In this document: positions 8,067 through 16,254 of the stretch, piece after piece | Layout of the letters: every line of letters starts with the position of its first letter | Numbering within the stretch: position 1 is the stretch's first letter | NCBI GenBank assembly: GCA_964451255.1 | Contig: CAYVHL010000001.1 | Span: 682,001-746,000 of the forward strand | From: JAHBTB01 sp964451255 | GTDB taxonomy: Bacteria > Armatimonadota > Fimbriimonadia > Fimbriimonadales > Fimbriimonadaceae | Reading direction: 5' to 3' | Length of the DNA: 64,000 bases | The notes under the pieces: model-generated | Seen by the model: the letters and a program-made list of their open reading frames with translations, nothing else | Told to the model about the DNA's origin: nothing | The model's database searches: none | Program-made: the position numbers and the translations under genes

Positions 8067-8117
8067 CAAAAAGAGGGGCCCCGCTCAGAGGGCGATGAGA
8101 CGGGGCTTTTTGTTTTT
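8067..8117. terminator. Terminator between pdxT and the ribD operon
   Basis: GCCCCG (8078-8083) pairs with CGGGGC (8101-8106). An A-rich flank on one side and T5GT5 on the other make it usable in both directions. Confidence 0.75.
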
Positions 8118-8210
8118 GGGGGAGGAGAGAAGATTTTCTGTTAGGTTGCTGTCTGGTATGACGAGACCTGCCCCCGCCTTGTTCCGTGGTTCTTTCAGAA
8201 TCCGGTCTGG

Positions 8211-9242
8211 TCACTGGGTGACCGATCGGTAAGAAAGCTGGACATCGGGTCCGATCGCCGTCGCGTTCTCCAAGACGAGCCTTTCCGTCCAGCCCCCAAG
8301 GACCGCCGCCTGCGGCATCCAAGGCACGCCTGCTCCGAAGACCTTCGGGGCGACAAAGATTTCCAACCTGTCAAGGTAACCGGCCTCGAAGAACGTCCGG
8401 ATGGTCTGGCCGCCACCCTCGACTAAGAGCCCACTGTGTCCCCGCTCGAACAAGAGCTCCAACAGAGCATCCAAAGAGTATGGGTCGACGAGGGTCTGGC
8501 CCGGGCGTGTCGACTCCGAGACACACCACCATGACTCGCCCTCCTGAGTGAACACGTGCTCGCGGCCCGTCAGCCGCGAATGCGGGTCAAGGACGACCCT
8601 GAGCGGCTGGTTGGTCACCCCTTCGCACCTGGCTGTAAGAGAAGGGTTGTCGACGTGGACGGTCCGCCAGCCCACGAGCACCGCTCCGCACTCGGCCCTG
8701 AGACGGTGTCCGGCGAGGCGGGCGGCGTCGGACGTGATCCACTTGCTCCGACCGTCGGGCCACGCCGTGCGCCCGTCGAGGGTCACCGCCGCCTTGACCA
8801 CCACAAAGGGCCGCTTTCGCCTCATAGCGGTGAGAAACTGCTCGTTGACTTTCTCCGCCTCTTGCGACAGCACACCGGTCTGAACCTCGATCCCTGCCCG
8901 GCGTAAGATGTCACAGCCTCCCGCAGCCCGAGGGTTCGGATCGGTGACCGCGACGACGACCCGGGCGATCCCGGTTCTGACCAAGGCGTCTGTGCAGGGC
9001 GGCGTGCGGCCCTGGTGCGCGCAGGGCTCCAAAGTGACATAAGCGGCCCCCCCCCTGGCGAGCGGCCCTGCCTGGTCGAGGGCGACGACTTCCGCGTGCG
9101 GACCCCCGGCATGGTCGTGGTAACCCTCTCCGACGACCTTGCCCCCCTGCACGACCACACATCCGACTCGCGGGTTCGGGGCTGGCCAACCACGGCGGGC
9201 CAACTCCACGGCCACCGCCATAAACTTTTCGTCTTCGGTCAT
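8211..9242 (-). CDS. ribD: Bifunctional riboflavin biosynthesis deaminase/reductase
   Basis: Carries out two steps of riboflavin synthesis: deamination of the pyrimidine and NADPH-dependent reduction of the ribosyl chain. The N-terminal deaminase has the zinc site HAE (His49, Glu51) and PCAHQGRTPPC (Cys74, Cys83). The C-terminal reductase domain runs from about residue 145 (FVVVKAAVTLDGRTA) to the end, with LLVEGGGQT. Length 343 aa is normal. It is the last gene of the overlapping chain starting at aroK, and its ATG overlaps the preceding stop by 4 nt. No FMN riboswitch is visible ahead of it. Confidence 0.95.
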   Translation of the reverse strand: MTEDEKFMAVAVELARRGWPAPNPRVGCVVVQGGKVVGEGYHDHAGGPHAEVVALDQAGPLARGGAAYVTLEPCAHQGRTPPCTDALVRTGIARVVVAVTDPNPRAAGGCDILRRAGIEVQTGVLSQEAEKVNEQFLTAMRRKRPFVVVKAAVTLDGRTAWPDGRSKWITSDAARLAGHRLRAECGAVLVGWRTVHVDNPSLTARCEGVTNQPLRVVLDPHSRLTGREHVFTQEGESWWCVSESTRPGQTLVDPYSLDALLELLFERGHSGLLVEGGGQTIRTFFEAGYLDRLEIFVAPKVFGAGVPWMPQAAVLGGWTERLVLENATAIGPDVQLSYRSVTQ

Positions 9243-9529
9243 GTGTCGTTCTGTGCGTGGTCGGACGACGAGGCCTCCAAGAGCGCCCTGAGGTTTTCAG
9301 CACGCTCTCGTGCCAATTGTTTACGGATCCCGCGGACTGTGAAGAGTGCACTCAGGGCGACCGAAACCCAGATCAGCACCGACAGCATGACGTAGGTGGC
9401 GAACCGTACCACCCAGTCCCGATAGGCGTCGGTGTGCGGTTGTGGCTTGTGGCCGACGACGACCGGCCAGGCGAGCAAGAACAGCAGGCCCGCCACCAAG
9501 AGGACCGTGGTGACGGATTTCAGCCGCAT
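9239..9529 (-). CDS. Small two-helix membrane protein, unknown function
   Basis: A 96-aa protein with two transmembrane helices (about residues 5-26 and 44-66) and a charged C-terminus (RKQLARERAENLRALL). Its start lies inside the end of rpe (10-nt overlap) and its stop overlaps the ribD start, so it is locked into the operon. Family not recognised. Confidence 0.7.
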   Translation of the reverse strand: MRLKSVTTVLLVAGLLFLLAWPVVVGHKPQPHTDAYRDWVVRFATYVMLSVLIWVSVALSALFTVRGIRKQLARERAENLRALLEASSSDHAQNDT

Positions 9530-10158
9530 GCTTCTCTTAGGGTTCGAATGCCGGTGGCGATGTCGCCTTCACGGACAAGGTAGCTACCGGTGACAAAGTC
9601 AGTGGCGCCCGCCTCCTTGAGCCGCCGAATAGAGACAGGATCCACACCGCCATCGACCTGTATGGCCAGTCCAGGGGCCATAGCGCGCACCTCACGGACC
9701 TTGTCCACGCAGGATTCGACCAGGTGTTGCCCGCCCCATCCAGGGTTGACGGTCATGACGAGGATAAGATCGACGTCTTCCACCATCGCCTTCAACGCCG
9801 ACGCCGGCGTGCCTGGGTTCACTGCCAGCCCTGCGAGTACACCCATCGACCTCAGAGATTGGGCAAGCCGATTGGCGTGGTGTGTCGCTTCTAGGTGGAA
9901 TGTGATCCGGGTGCACCCGGCTTTCGCGAACGCCTCAAAGTGCCTCTCTGGAGTCATGGTCATCAGATGGGCTTCGAAGGGTGTGGGCCCTAGCCTGACC
10001 AACGACGCCGCTAGATCCGCTCCAAAGGTTATCGGAGGGACAAACTGGCCGTCCATGATGTCCAGATGGACATAGTCCGCACCGGCCGCGATCATTTCCA
10101 AGACCGGCGACCGCAGGTCGGCTGGGTCGCAGCTGAGGATCGACGGGCACAGCCTCAA
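9520..10158 (-). CDS. rpe: Ribulose-phosphate 3-epimerase
   Basis: Interconverts ribulose 5-phosphate and xylulose 5-phosphate in the pentose phosphate pathway. The 212-aa TIM barrel has PSILSCD, VHLDIMDGQFVP, the EAHLM metal-ligand segment, TVNPGWGGQ and QVDGGVD. The start is a TTG forming a TTGA overlap with the upstream pseudokinase gene. Ribulose 5-phosphate is also the substrate of ribB and KdsD, which gives a loose metabolic link to ribD here. Confidence 0.95.
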   Translation of the reverse strand: MRLCPSILSCDPADLRSPVLEMIAAGADYVHLDIMDGQFVPPITFGADLAASLVRLGPTPFEAHLMTMTPERHFEAFAKAGCTRITFHLEATHHANRLAQSLRSMGVLAGLAVNPGTPASALKAMVEDVDLILVMTVNPGWGGQHLVESCVDKVREVRAMAPGLAIQVDGGVDPVSIRRLKEAGATDFVTGSYLVREGDIATGIRTLREACG

Positions 10159-11936
10159 CCCGCGTCACCGCCAGTGTCGTCCGTTTGGGCAGGGGTGTCA
10201 GGCGGCGGCGCGCCGTCGTCTGGCGACTTGGTCGGCTTTGGCGGACGGACGGTCTTGACAAGCACGTTGTCATAGTAAACCTTGAACTCAACGTTGTCGC
10301 CATATCCTCGTTGGGAGACTTTGAACTTGGAGTTCGGGTCGTGAGTGTCCTCGTGAACTGTGCGGGTACCCCGTTCGTCGCTCAAATCTACTCGGACCAG
10401 CACCGGCGAGTCGACATTCTTGACGGTCACGGTGAGCAGGTATCGCTCGGACGAAGCAGGTGTCTCAGAGCGCTGTCCACTGGCGACCTGTAGCTTCACC
10501 TTGCTGTAGCGAGGCACCTTCGATTCGGGGTCAGGGACCTGGCCGACCACAAACCCGCGCTCGTAGTCGCTGTTCGGCACAAACTCCATCTGGTCCGACA
10601 CGTCCAGGTTGATGGCCTTGAGCAATTCCTTCGACTCGTCAACCGTTTTGCCTTTGAGGGCGGGAACAGTCACGTACTTGCTGCCAGAACTGACCACTAC
10701 TTCCACGTAGCTGTGCTCTAATACATCCTCGCCAACCGTCGGGGTCTGCCCGACGACTATGCCTTCGCCATACTTCTCGCTGGTTTCCTCCCGGACGCGG
10801 CGCATCTTGAGGCCCATCTTTTCCAGATCCTGCATGGCCTCAAGTTGCGATTTACCGACCAAGTTCGGAGTGTGCAAGGCGAGGGGCCTGTGCATGTTGA
10901 AAAAGAACCACGCGGCCAAGACCATGACGGCGGCTCCGACCGCGACGTAGGCAATGCCTTGCAACCAGCCCGGCACACCGTCTGAATCTTCTCTTCTTTT
11001 TTTCTTCGCCACGTCCTTGCCGCTCCTCGGGTTCGCCACATTCATTTCAGGAACCACCCTGTCTACAGATTGGCCTTCTCCCTGGAGCAAAGGCCAAGTC
11101 AAAGGCTTTCCGAACCGCAGGGCGTCGCTCAGCAATCGCAGGTCGCGGAGCATTTCTTCGATGTTGCGATAGCGGGAGGACGGATCTTTCGCCATCGCCT
11201 TTTCGACAATTTTGTCCAGCGGCATCGGCACAGAGTTCGTGGCGAGGCGGAGGCTGGGATAAGGGGCCGTGGATTGCTTGACGGCGATGGCACTGGGAGT
11301 CTCCCCTGGATAGGGCAGACGGCCGGTTAGGAGTTGCCACAGGAGCACACCGGTCGCGTAGATGTCGCTCTGTGGGCTCGGCATGCCTCCCGCTGTGACC
11401 TCCGGAGCCAGATAAGGCGCCATTGACCTGAGAGCCGACACCGCAGCTCTCGTGCTGTTGCCATAAGCTCGCCAAAGCCCTGGCACGCAGACCTTGATAG
11501 TGTCCGCCGAGGTCGACATGACAGTCTTGGCGGAGAGGTCCCCGTGGATGATTCCGGCGGCATGGAGGGCAGACACGGCTTCCGCCACGTCGATGACGGT
11601 CGCCACCGCGACCGGAACCGAAAAGGCTGACAGTCGCTTGACCCGATCCTCCAGGGTCGTGCCCGGTGTGAACTCAGATAGGATGAAGCTCTTGTTTTGG
11701 TCGCTGAGCACCCCCATCAAGTGCTCCAGGCTCGGATGGGTGACTCGGCTGGCCTCCTCCACCACACTACGGAGCTCTGGCAAGAAACCGGGTTCCTGGG
11801 CGATTTCAGCCTTGATGATCCGTAGTGTGCAGTCCTTGCCAGTCAGCTTCTCTTTGGATCGAAAGGTCTCATAGACTGGCCCGGCGTCGGTCTCCTCCAC
11901 CAGCTCGTAGCGGCCGGAAAAGACCTGCCCGATCAC
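10155..11936 (-). CDS. Membrane PASTA-domain pseudokinase (PknB-like fold)
   Basis: A 593-aa protein with the architecture of PASTA Ser/Thr kinases: an N-terminal kinase fold (about residues 10-275), a transmembrane helix (about 324-347), two PASTA domains (about 355-418 and 420-487) and an extra C-terminal domain ending in a Pro/Asp-rich tail. The kinase fold looks dead. The glycine loop is degenerate, the ATP-binding Lys is Arg39, HRDLKPxN reads HGDLSAKT (Lys to Ser135, Asn to Thr138), and the DFG motif reads VPG (Asp to Val151). The C-lobe YLAPEV and SDIYATGVLLWQLLTGRLPY are intact. It probably senses cell-wall material outside and signals by binding, not by phosphorylation. It is translationally overlapped with genes on both sides. 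Confidence 0.85.
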   Translation of the reverse strand: MIGQVFSGRYELVEETDAGPVYETFRSKEKLTGKDCTLRIIKAEIAQEPGFLPELRSVVEEASRVTHPSLEHLMGVLSDQNKSFILSEFTPGTTLEDRVKRLSAFSVPVAVATVIDVAEAVSALHAAGIIHGDLSAKTVMSTSADTIKVCVPGLWRAYGNSTRAAVSALRSMAPYLAPEVTAGGMPSPQSDIYATGVLLWQLLTGRLPYPGETPSAIAVKQSTAPYPSLRLATNSVPMPLDKIVEKAMAKDPSSRYRNIEEMLRDLRLLSDALRFGKPLTWPLLQGEGQSVDRVVPEMNVANPRSGKDVAKKKRREDSDGVPGWLQGIAYVAVGAAVMVLAAWFFFNMHRPLALHTPNLVGKSQLEAMQDLEKMGLKMRRVREETSEKYGEGIVVGQTPTVGEDVLEHSYVEVVVSSGSKYVTVPALKGKTVDESKELLKAINLDVSDQMEFVPNSDYERGFVVGQVPDPESKVPRYSKVKLQVASGQRSETPASSERYLLTVTVKNVDSPVLVRVDLSDERGTRTVHEDTHDPNSKFKVSQRGYGDNVEFKVYYDNVLVKTVRPPKPTKSPDDGAPPPDTPAQTDDTGGDAG

Positions 11937-12148
11937 GGTTTGCCATCCCCTTCCTGTCTTGCCGGGAGGAAGGCTAGGCAGACAGCGGCCAAAAGTAGGC
12001 CCAGAGACAACAAGGGGACCGCAGACGAGTCAAGCGCCCTCGAATACGCCGTGGTGTCACCGCCCAAGGCAGCGGCGACGCTGGCGAAATAGCCGCCCGC
12101 CATGAGCAACGCGCCGACCCAGCCAACTAACGTCCTCGCCAGTTTCAT
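11933..12148 (-). CDS. Small two-helix membrane protein, unknown function
   Basis: A 71-aa protein with two hydrophobic segments (about residues 5-27 and 44-62). It overlaps aroB and the pseudokinase gene by 4 nt each, which argues that it is a real gene. A partner role for the pseudokinase is conceivable from position only. Confidence 0.65.
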   Translation of the reverse strand: MKLARTLVGWVGALLMAGGYFASVAAALGGDTTAYSRALDSSAVPLLSLGLLLAAVCLAFLPARQEGDGKP

Positions 12149-13173
12149 TGCCTAGATTCCAAGACGGTCAAGACGGCCCGTTCGTCGATCCCGTGTACCA
12201 ACCGGCAGGATCCCAGACCGGTGAGCAAGCTCATGCTCAGACCGTCGCCTGTCGCCTTCTTATCGAGCTTCATCGTTTGGATCAGGTCCATTGGTTCCAC
12301 GCTCATCGGCAGATGGGTCGGGAGACCTTGGCTGTCAAGTCCGGACTGGACGTGTCTGGCTGTATCGAGGGGCGTGACCCCTGCCGCCTCGCCGACCAAT
12401 GCTTCGTAGTACATGCCGACGGCCACCGCCTCGCCGTGAAGTAGCCCTTCGTAACCCATCTCCCTTTCGAGAGCGTGGCCTATGGTGTGGCCAAAGTTCA
12501 AGGTCGCCCTCAACCCATTGGTCTCGAATTCATCCGCCTGGACGATGTGGGCCTTGACGCGCAGACTCCTTGCCACTATGTCGTCGATACGCGGGTCATC
12601 GGCAGATATGGGACTCTCAGTCAGGATTTCGAGCAATTCCAGATCGGCAATGAACCCGTGTTTCCAGACTTCGGCCGCACCGTTCACGAGTTGGCGTGCA
12701 GGCAGGGTGCCAAGGAACTCTGTGGCGACCCGAACTTGGGTCGGGCTGTAGAACGACCCAGCCAGGTTCTTGCCTTCCGGAAGATCGATGCCGACCTTTC
12801 CGCCAATCGAGCTGTCAACCATTGCAAGGAGGGTGGTCGGAACTTGGATATAGGCCACGCCCCTCATGTAGGTCGCGGCCAAGAATCCGGCTAAGTCGCC
12901 GACCACTCCGCCACCAAGGGCGACCACTCGTCCACTTCGGCGGAGCCCGGACTGCGCCGCCTTGCTGAGCAAGTCTGCGTAGGTCTCAGTCGATTTGCTT
13001 GATTCGCCGGCGGCAATGATCGCGACCCGAGAATCGTCAAGTGGAAACGGACCGTAATGGGCGGCCACGATCGTGTCGGTCACAAGGAAGTCTTGCTCGC
13101 CAAGGTCAACCAAGGACTCGACGATGCCGCCGAACACGATCTCGTAGGATCCTCCGCTGTGCTGGATGGTCAT
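12145..13173 (-). CDS. aroB: 3-dehydroquinate synthase
   Basis: Second step of the shikimate pathway, NAD- and metal-dependent cyclisation of DAHP. The 342-aa product has the NAD-binding GGGVVGDLAGF, the PTTLLAMVDSSIGGKVGID block and metal ligands in GAAEVWKHG, LNFGHTIGHALE and LLHGEAVAVGM. It overlaps aroK upstream by ATGA and a small membrane gene downstream. Confidence 0.96.
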   Translation of the reverse strand: MTIQHSGGSYEIVFGGIVESLVDLGEQDFLVTDTIVAAHYGPFPLDDSRVAIIAAGESSKSTETYADLLSKAAQSGLRRSGRVVALGGGVVGDLAGFLAATYMRGVAYIQVPTTLLAMVDSSIGGKVGIDLPEGKNLAGSFYSPTQVRVATEFLGTLPARQLVNGAAEVWKHGFIADLELLEILTESPISADDPRIDDIVARSLRVKAHIVQADEFETNGLRATLNFGHTIGHALEREMGYEGLLHGEAVAVGMYYEALVGEAAGVTPLDTARHVQSGLDSQGLPTHLPMSVEPMDLIQTMKLDKKATGDGLSMSLLTGLGSCRLVHGIDERAVLTVLESRQ

Positions 13174-13673
13174 ATGCCAAGCACCTCTCGAATCTGGGTG
13201 ACGACTTGATCAAACTCGCAATCCCGGACTTCGACGTGGAGGTCGGCCTTCAAATAGCTGTCGCGTCGCGCGGCCCAAATGTCCATGAACTTGCCTTCCC
13301 AATCTTCGGTCTCGAGTAGAGGCCTCTTTCGTTTTGACACGGTGAGACGTCCGATCATGGTCTGGGGCTCGACATCAAGAAAGACAGTCGTACCCAAGCG
13401 TCGCATTTCCACCCAGTTTTCTTCGCGCATGACGACCCCACCGCCGGTCGACAGGACAGTCTCCCCTGCCTGAAGATTGCGTAGGAACGCCGTCTCGTGT
13501 TGACGGAAGGCCTCTTCGCCGAAGAGGCGGAAGAGTTGGGGGACAGTACGTCCAAGTAAGTTTTGTAGGGCGGCGTCAGCGTCGAGAAACGGGCGGCCAA
13601 GTTCTTCGGCAAGCAAGCGTCCGACCGTGCTCTTGCCCGAACCCATCATGCCGACCAAGATCAAATACGCCAT
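13170..13673 (-). CDS. aroK: Shikimate kinase
   Basis: Phosphorylates shikimate. The 167-aa protein has the Walker A motif GMMGSGKST (residues 8-16), the substrate-binding Asp pair in LDADA (31-33), STGGGVV and the KRPLL lid region. TAAGGG before the ATG is a plausible but close ribosome-binding site. It heads the overlapping aroK-ribD chain and lies behind a hairpin that separates it from the secretin gene. Confidence 0.95.
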   Translation of the reverse strand: MAYLILVGMMGSGKSTVGRLLAEELGRPFLDADAALQNLLGRTVPQLFRLFGEEAFRQHETAFLRNLQAGETVLSTGGGVVMREENWVEMRRLGTTVFLDVEPQTMIGRLTVSKRKRPLLETEDWEGKFMDIWAARRDSYLKADLHVEVRDCEFDQVVTQIREVLGI

Positions 13674-13685
13674 GAGGCCCTTACG

Positions 13686-13723
13686 GAAACAAACGGCGGC
13701 AGGGGCCGACGAGCCCCTGCCGC
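13686..13723 (-). terminator. Terminator or attenuator between the secretin gene and aroK
   Basis: An 11-bp stem (13696-13706 with 13713-13723, 6-nt loop) is followed in the minus direction by CGTTTGTTTCC, a weak T run. Some readthrough from the pilM operon into aroK is likely, since no clear aroK promoter is visible. Confidence 0.6.
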
Positions 13724-13745
13724 GTCCGACGTCACGGTACCTGGA

Positions 13746-15431
13746 TTAGGGTGCCGCGCCAAGGCCGTAATCGTCGTCGCCCACGATGCTGGGCGTGACG
13801 AAGACGATCAACTCGCTCGTGCTCTGGGTCTGAGATTTGCCACGGAACAACTGGCCGACGATCGGCAGGTCGCTCAAGATGGGGATCCTCGACTGGGAGT
13901 ACGTGTCGGTCTTGGCAGTGATACCAGCCAAGGCGATGGTCTCTCGATCCCTCACGCGGGCGACGACGTTGACCTGCTGGCTCAGAATGTCAGGGATCTC
14001 CTGTCCGTCCGGGCCGCGCTTGATCTGGCCGATGCTCGAGATCGTGGGCGTCAGGGTCATTGTGATCGTGTTGTCACCGTTGATCCTGGGCCGGATGACC
14101 AAGAACGTCGGAATGGGCAACGACACCGGGTTCGAGGAGACGATGTTTCCACCTGCGCTGGCCGTCACCGTGTTCAAGAAGATCGTAGTCGTGGTCACCT
14201 GGGCGACTGACGCGACCTGGTTGTTCAGGGTACGGAGCAACGGTGCGGTCACCACGCGTCCCCAGCCGTCCGTCATGATCGTGCGCAACCGGGTGCTGAT
14301 GTTGCCGGTGGCGTAGTTGATGAAGACGGGATCGCTGGTCCTGGCAAATGTGCCGGGCCGGTTTCCAAAGAAGGTGCCGCCACGCTCGTAGAGCCAGTCG
14401 ATGCCGAGCGACCGGTCTGCGGAACGCGCCGTCGTGACGAACTCGACTTTGATCACAACCTGCTTGGGTGCGACGTCAAAGATCGTCAGAAGGTCGAGCA
14501 GTTTCCGATAAGCCTCGTCGGTTCCCTGGAAAATAAGGCTGTTGTCGGCCGGGTCATAGCTCAGCCGGGTGACTCCTTCTGGGACGAAGCCCTGGCCCGC
14601 CTGAAGGCCTGAGAAGGAACCGCCGCCCTGGCCGCCACCGAGGCCGCCCTGGCCGCCGCCGAGACCGCCCTGGCCGCCGCCGATTCCACCTTGTCCACCG
14701 CCAAAGCCGCCTTGGCCACCGAATCCACCGCCGCCAGCGAAGCCGCCGCCACGCTGGTTACCGGCATCATCAGGAAGGGTGAGGTTGTTTACTGCTTCAG
14801 CAGAGCTCTTCGGGGCTTGGCCGTGGTTGTTCTGCATGGCGCCACCGTTGTAGGGGCTCGTGAAGGTTTGTCGTGCCCCACCCGCCACGACCGTCAGTTG
14901 TGGGCCCGGGGGCGAGGCGACCGTCGACATGATCACCTGCTGTTCCTTACGTACGGCGGCGAGGTCGTCGCCGTAGGCGTCCGGGCTACCCGTCATGATC
15001 ATGTTGTAGACGTACTTAGGGTCCGCCTTCATCAAGCGAAGCTTCTTGTTGATGGTGGGAAGCTGAACCTTCGGCTGGACTTTTGTGTCTACGGGCTTCT
15101 TGTTGATGGGGCGGATGATGAACACGCCGTTCTCGTCGCGTTCCGCATAGGCGCCTGCCGCTTGACAGACGTATTGGATCGCGCTTTCGGCCGTCTCGTC
15201 GTGGAGCGACAGGTAGATCTTTTTCAGTTCCAGTTCGTCGCCGCCGTCGACCACGAACTTGATACCCGTTTGACGCGTAAGCGCCTGAAGCGCCACGTGC
15301 AGATCCGCGTCACGCAGAAAGAGATCGACTTTCGACGCCAGCGCACTGTCTTGGGCCGCGCCAAGCGCGGCCATGGCCGTCATCGCCGTGAAGCTGATCG
15401 CGGCCACGGTCGCCTTGAATGTTCTCATCAT
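13746..15431 (-). CDS. pilQ: Secretin (PilQ/GspD family) with Gly-rich linker
   Basis: Forms the outer-membrane channel through which the pilus leaves the cell. The 561-aa precursor has a signal peptide, an N0/STN domain (about residues 33-108), the start of an N1-like domain (KKLRLMKADPKYVYNMIM) and then a long linker. Around residues 225-275 the linker consists of GGGQGG repeats. An N3-like domain follows (SYDPADNSLIFQGTDEAYRKLL) and the C-terminal secretin domain begins near residue 340, ending with the usual RIPILSDLPIVGQLFRG and TSELIVFVTP. It is shorter than typical PilQ and lacks AMIN domains. It is the last gene of the pilM operon. Confidence 0.92.
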   Translation of the reverse strand: MMRTFKATVAAISFTAMTAMAALGAAQDSALASKVDLFLRDADLHVALQALTRQTGIKFVVDGGDELELKKIYLSLHDETAESAIQYVCQAAGAYAERDENGVFIIRPINKKPVDTKVQPKVQLPTINKKLRLMKADPKYVYNMIMTGSPDAYGDDLAAVRKEQQVIMSTVASPPGPQLTVVAGGARQTFTSPYNGGAMQNNHGQAPKSSAEAVNNLTLPDDAGNQRGGGFAGGGGFGGQGGFGGGQGGIGGGQGGLGGGQGGLGGGQGGGSFSGLQAGQGFVPEGVTRLSYDPADNSLIFQGTDEAYRKLLDLLTIFDVAPKQVVIKVEFVTTARSADRSLGIDWLYERGGTFFGNRPGTFARTSDPVFINYATGNISTRLRTIMTDGWGRVVTAPLLRTLNNQVASVAQVTTTTIFLNTVTASAGGNIVSSNPVSLPIPTFLVIRPRINGDNTITMTLTPTISSIGQIKRGPDGQEIPDILSQQVNVVARVRDRETIALAGITAKTDTYSQSRIPILSDLPIVGQLFRGKSQTQSTSELIVFVTPSIVGDDDYGLGAAP

Positions 15432-15467
15432 GTTGTCCCAGTTTCCTCCAAACCCAGTCAGTCCGCC

Positions 15468-16178
15468 TTAGCGTCCGAATCCACCGCCGCCGCCGAAGCC
15501 GCCGCCGCCGAAGCCGCCGCCACCAAAACCGCCGCCGCCGAAGCCGCCGCCACCAAAACCGCCGCCACCGAAGCCGCCGCCGCCAAAGCCGCCGCCGCCG
15601 AAGCCGCCGCCGCCGAGGCCGCCGCCGCCGCCAAAGCCGCCGCCACCGAAGCCGCCGCCGCCAAAGCCACCACCACCGCCACCGACTTGTGTGGAGATTT
15701 CAGGCTGGCCGAGCATGTAGTCGTTGCCCGAGAGCAATTGAACCAAATGGTACGGGTCGACGCTCTTCAAGGGGATCTTGATCGGTGCGTTGGCCGTGGA
15801 CGTGGGCAGATTAGTGTCCGGCTGCGTCTGCGTATCTGTCGGGGTCGGCTTCAAGATGATGTTGTAGACGCCGGTGTCGACGCGCCAGGTCGCATTGACC
15901 TGGTTCAAGATATTTCGCAGGGCCGTCTCGAACGGAACGTCCTTCAAGGAGACCGTGACCAATCCTTGGACGGTCGGATCAACTGTGTACTGGACGTTCG
16001 CGGCCCGGAAGAGGATCTTCAAGGCGTCGCGCACGTCGGCCTGGTCGAGTTCGATCGACGGGATGACCGTGTTGCGCGGGTCTTGGGAGCCTCCGTCCTG
16101 AGCGACCGCGAACATTGGCATCGCCAGAATGGCGGCCGCGGCTGTCACGGTCAGGAACGACTTAAGCGATGTTTTCAT
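15468..16178 (-). CDS. Truncated secretin-like protein (N0 domain) with GGGGF-repeat tail
   Basis: A 236-aa exported protein: signal peptide (cleaved near AVAQ, residue 27), an STN/N0 secretin domain (about residues 38-112) and the opening of an N1-like domain (IKIPLKSVDPYHLVQLLSG). From residue 166 to the end it is almost only Gly and Phe in GGGGF repeats. The N0-N1 opening parallels that of the adjacent secretin, so it may be a duplicate in which the channel part was replaced by the repeat. It lies between pilP and pilQ. A role in secretin assembly or as a periplasmic filler or gate is inference. Confidence 0.85.
   Translation of the reverse strand: MKTSLKSFLTVTAAAAILAMPMFAVAQDGGSQDPRNTVIPSIELDQADVRDALKILFRAANVQYTVDPTVQGLVTVSLKDVPFETALRNILNQVNATWRVDTGVYNIILKPTPTDTQTQPDTNLPTSTANAPIKIPLKSVDPYHLVQLLSGNDYMLGQPEISTQVGGGGGGFGGGGFGGGGFGGGGGLGGGGFGGGGFGGGGFGGGGFGGGGFGGGGFGGGGFGGGGFGGGGGFGR
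15474..15683 (-). repeat. GGGGF-coding tandem repeat
   Basis: About 210 nt encode roughly 13 tandem Gly4-Phe units (one carries Leu). Unit length is 15 nt with synonymous variation in the Gly codons. Such repeats can change copy number by slippage and may be collapsed in an assembly. Confidence 0.9.
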
Positions 16179-16254
16179 AGTTCTTCTGCACCTTGCTCGT
16201 TAGGTTTGACGTTCTGTCTTTTGCTTCGTGTCTGATTGTACTGGAATCGCAGGC

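Noticed and set aside
8067..8210. Possible FMN riboswitch for the rib operon
   Set aside because: The region is downstream of ribD, not upstream, and shows only the terminator; no conserved FMN-element segments are visible ahead of aroK or ribD.
15474..15683. CRISPR-like array because of regular repeats
   Set aside because: The repeat unit is 15 nt, without unique spacers, and encodes GGGGF in frame.
14691..16235. A long + strand open frame of about 514 codons opposite the secretin and STN genes
   Set aside because: It is a shadow of the Gly-rich repeats: GGN codons read backwards give Ala/Pro/Thr codons without stops. It has no family features and no start signal.
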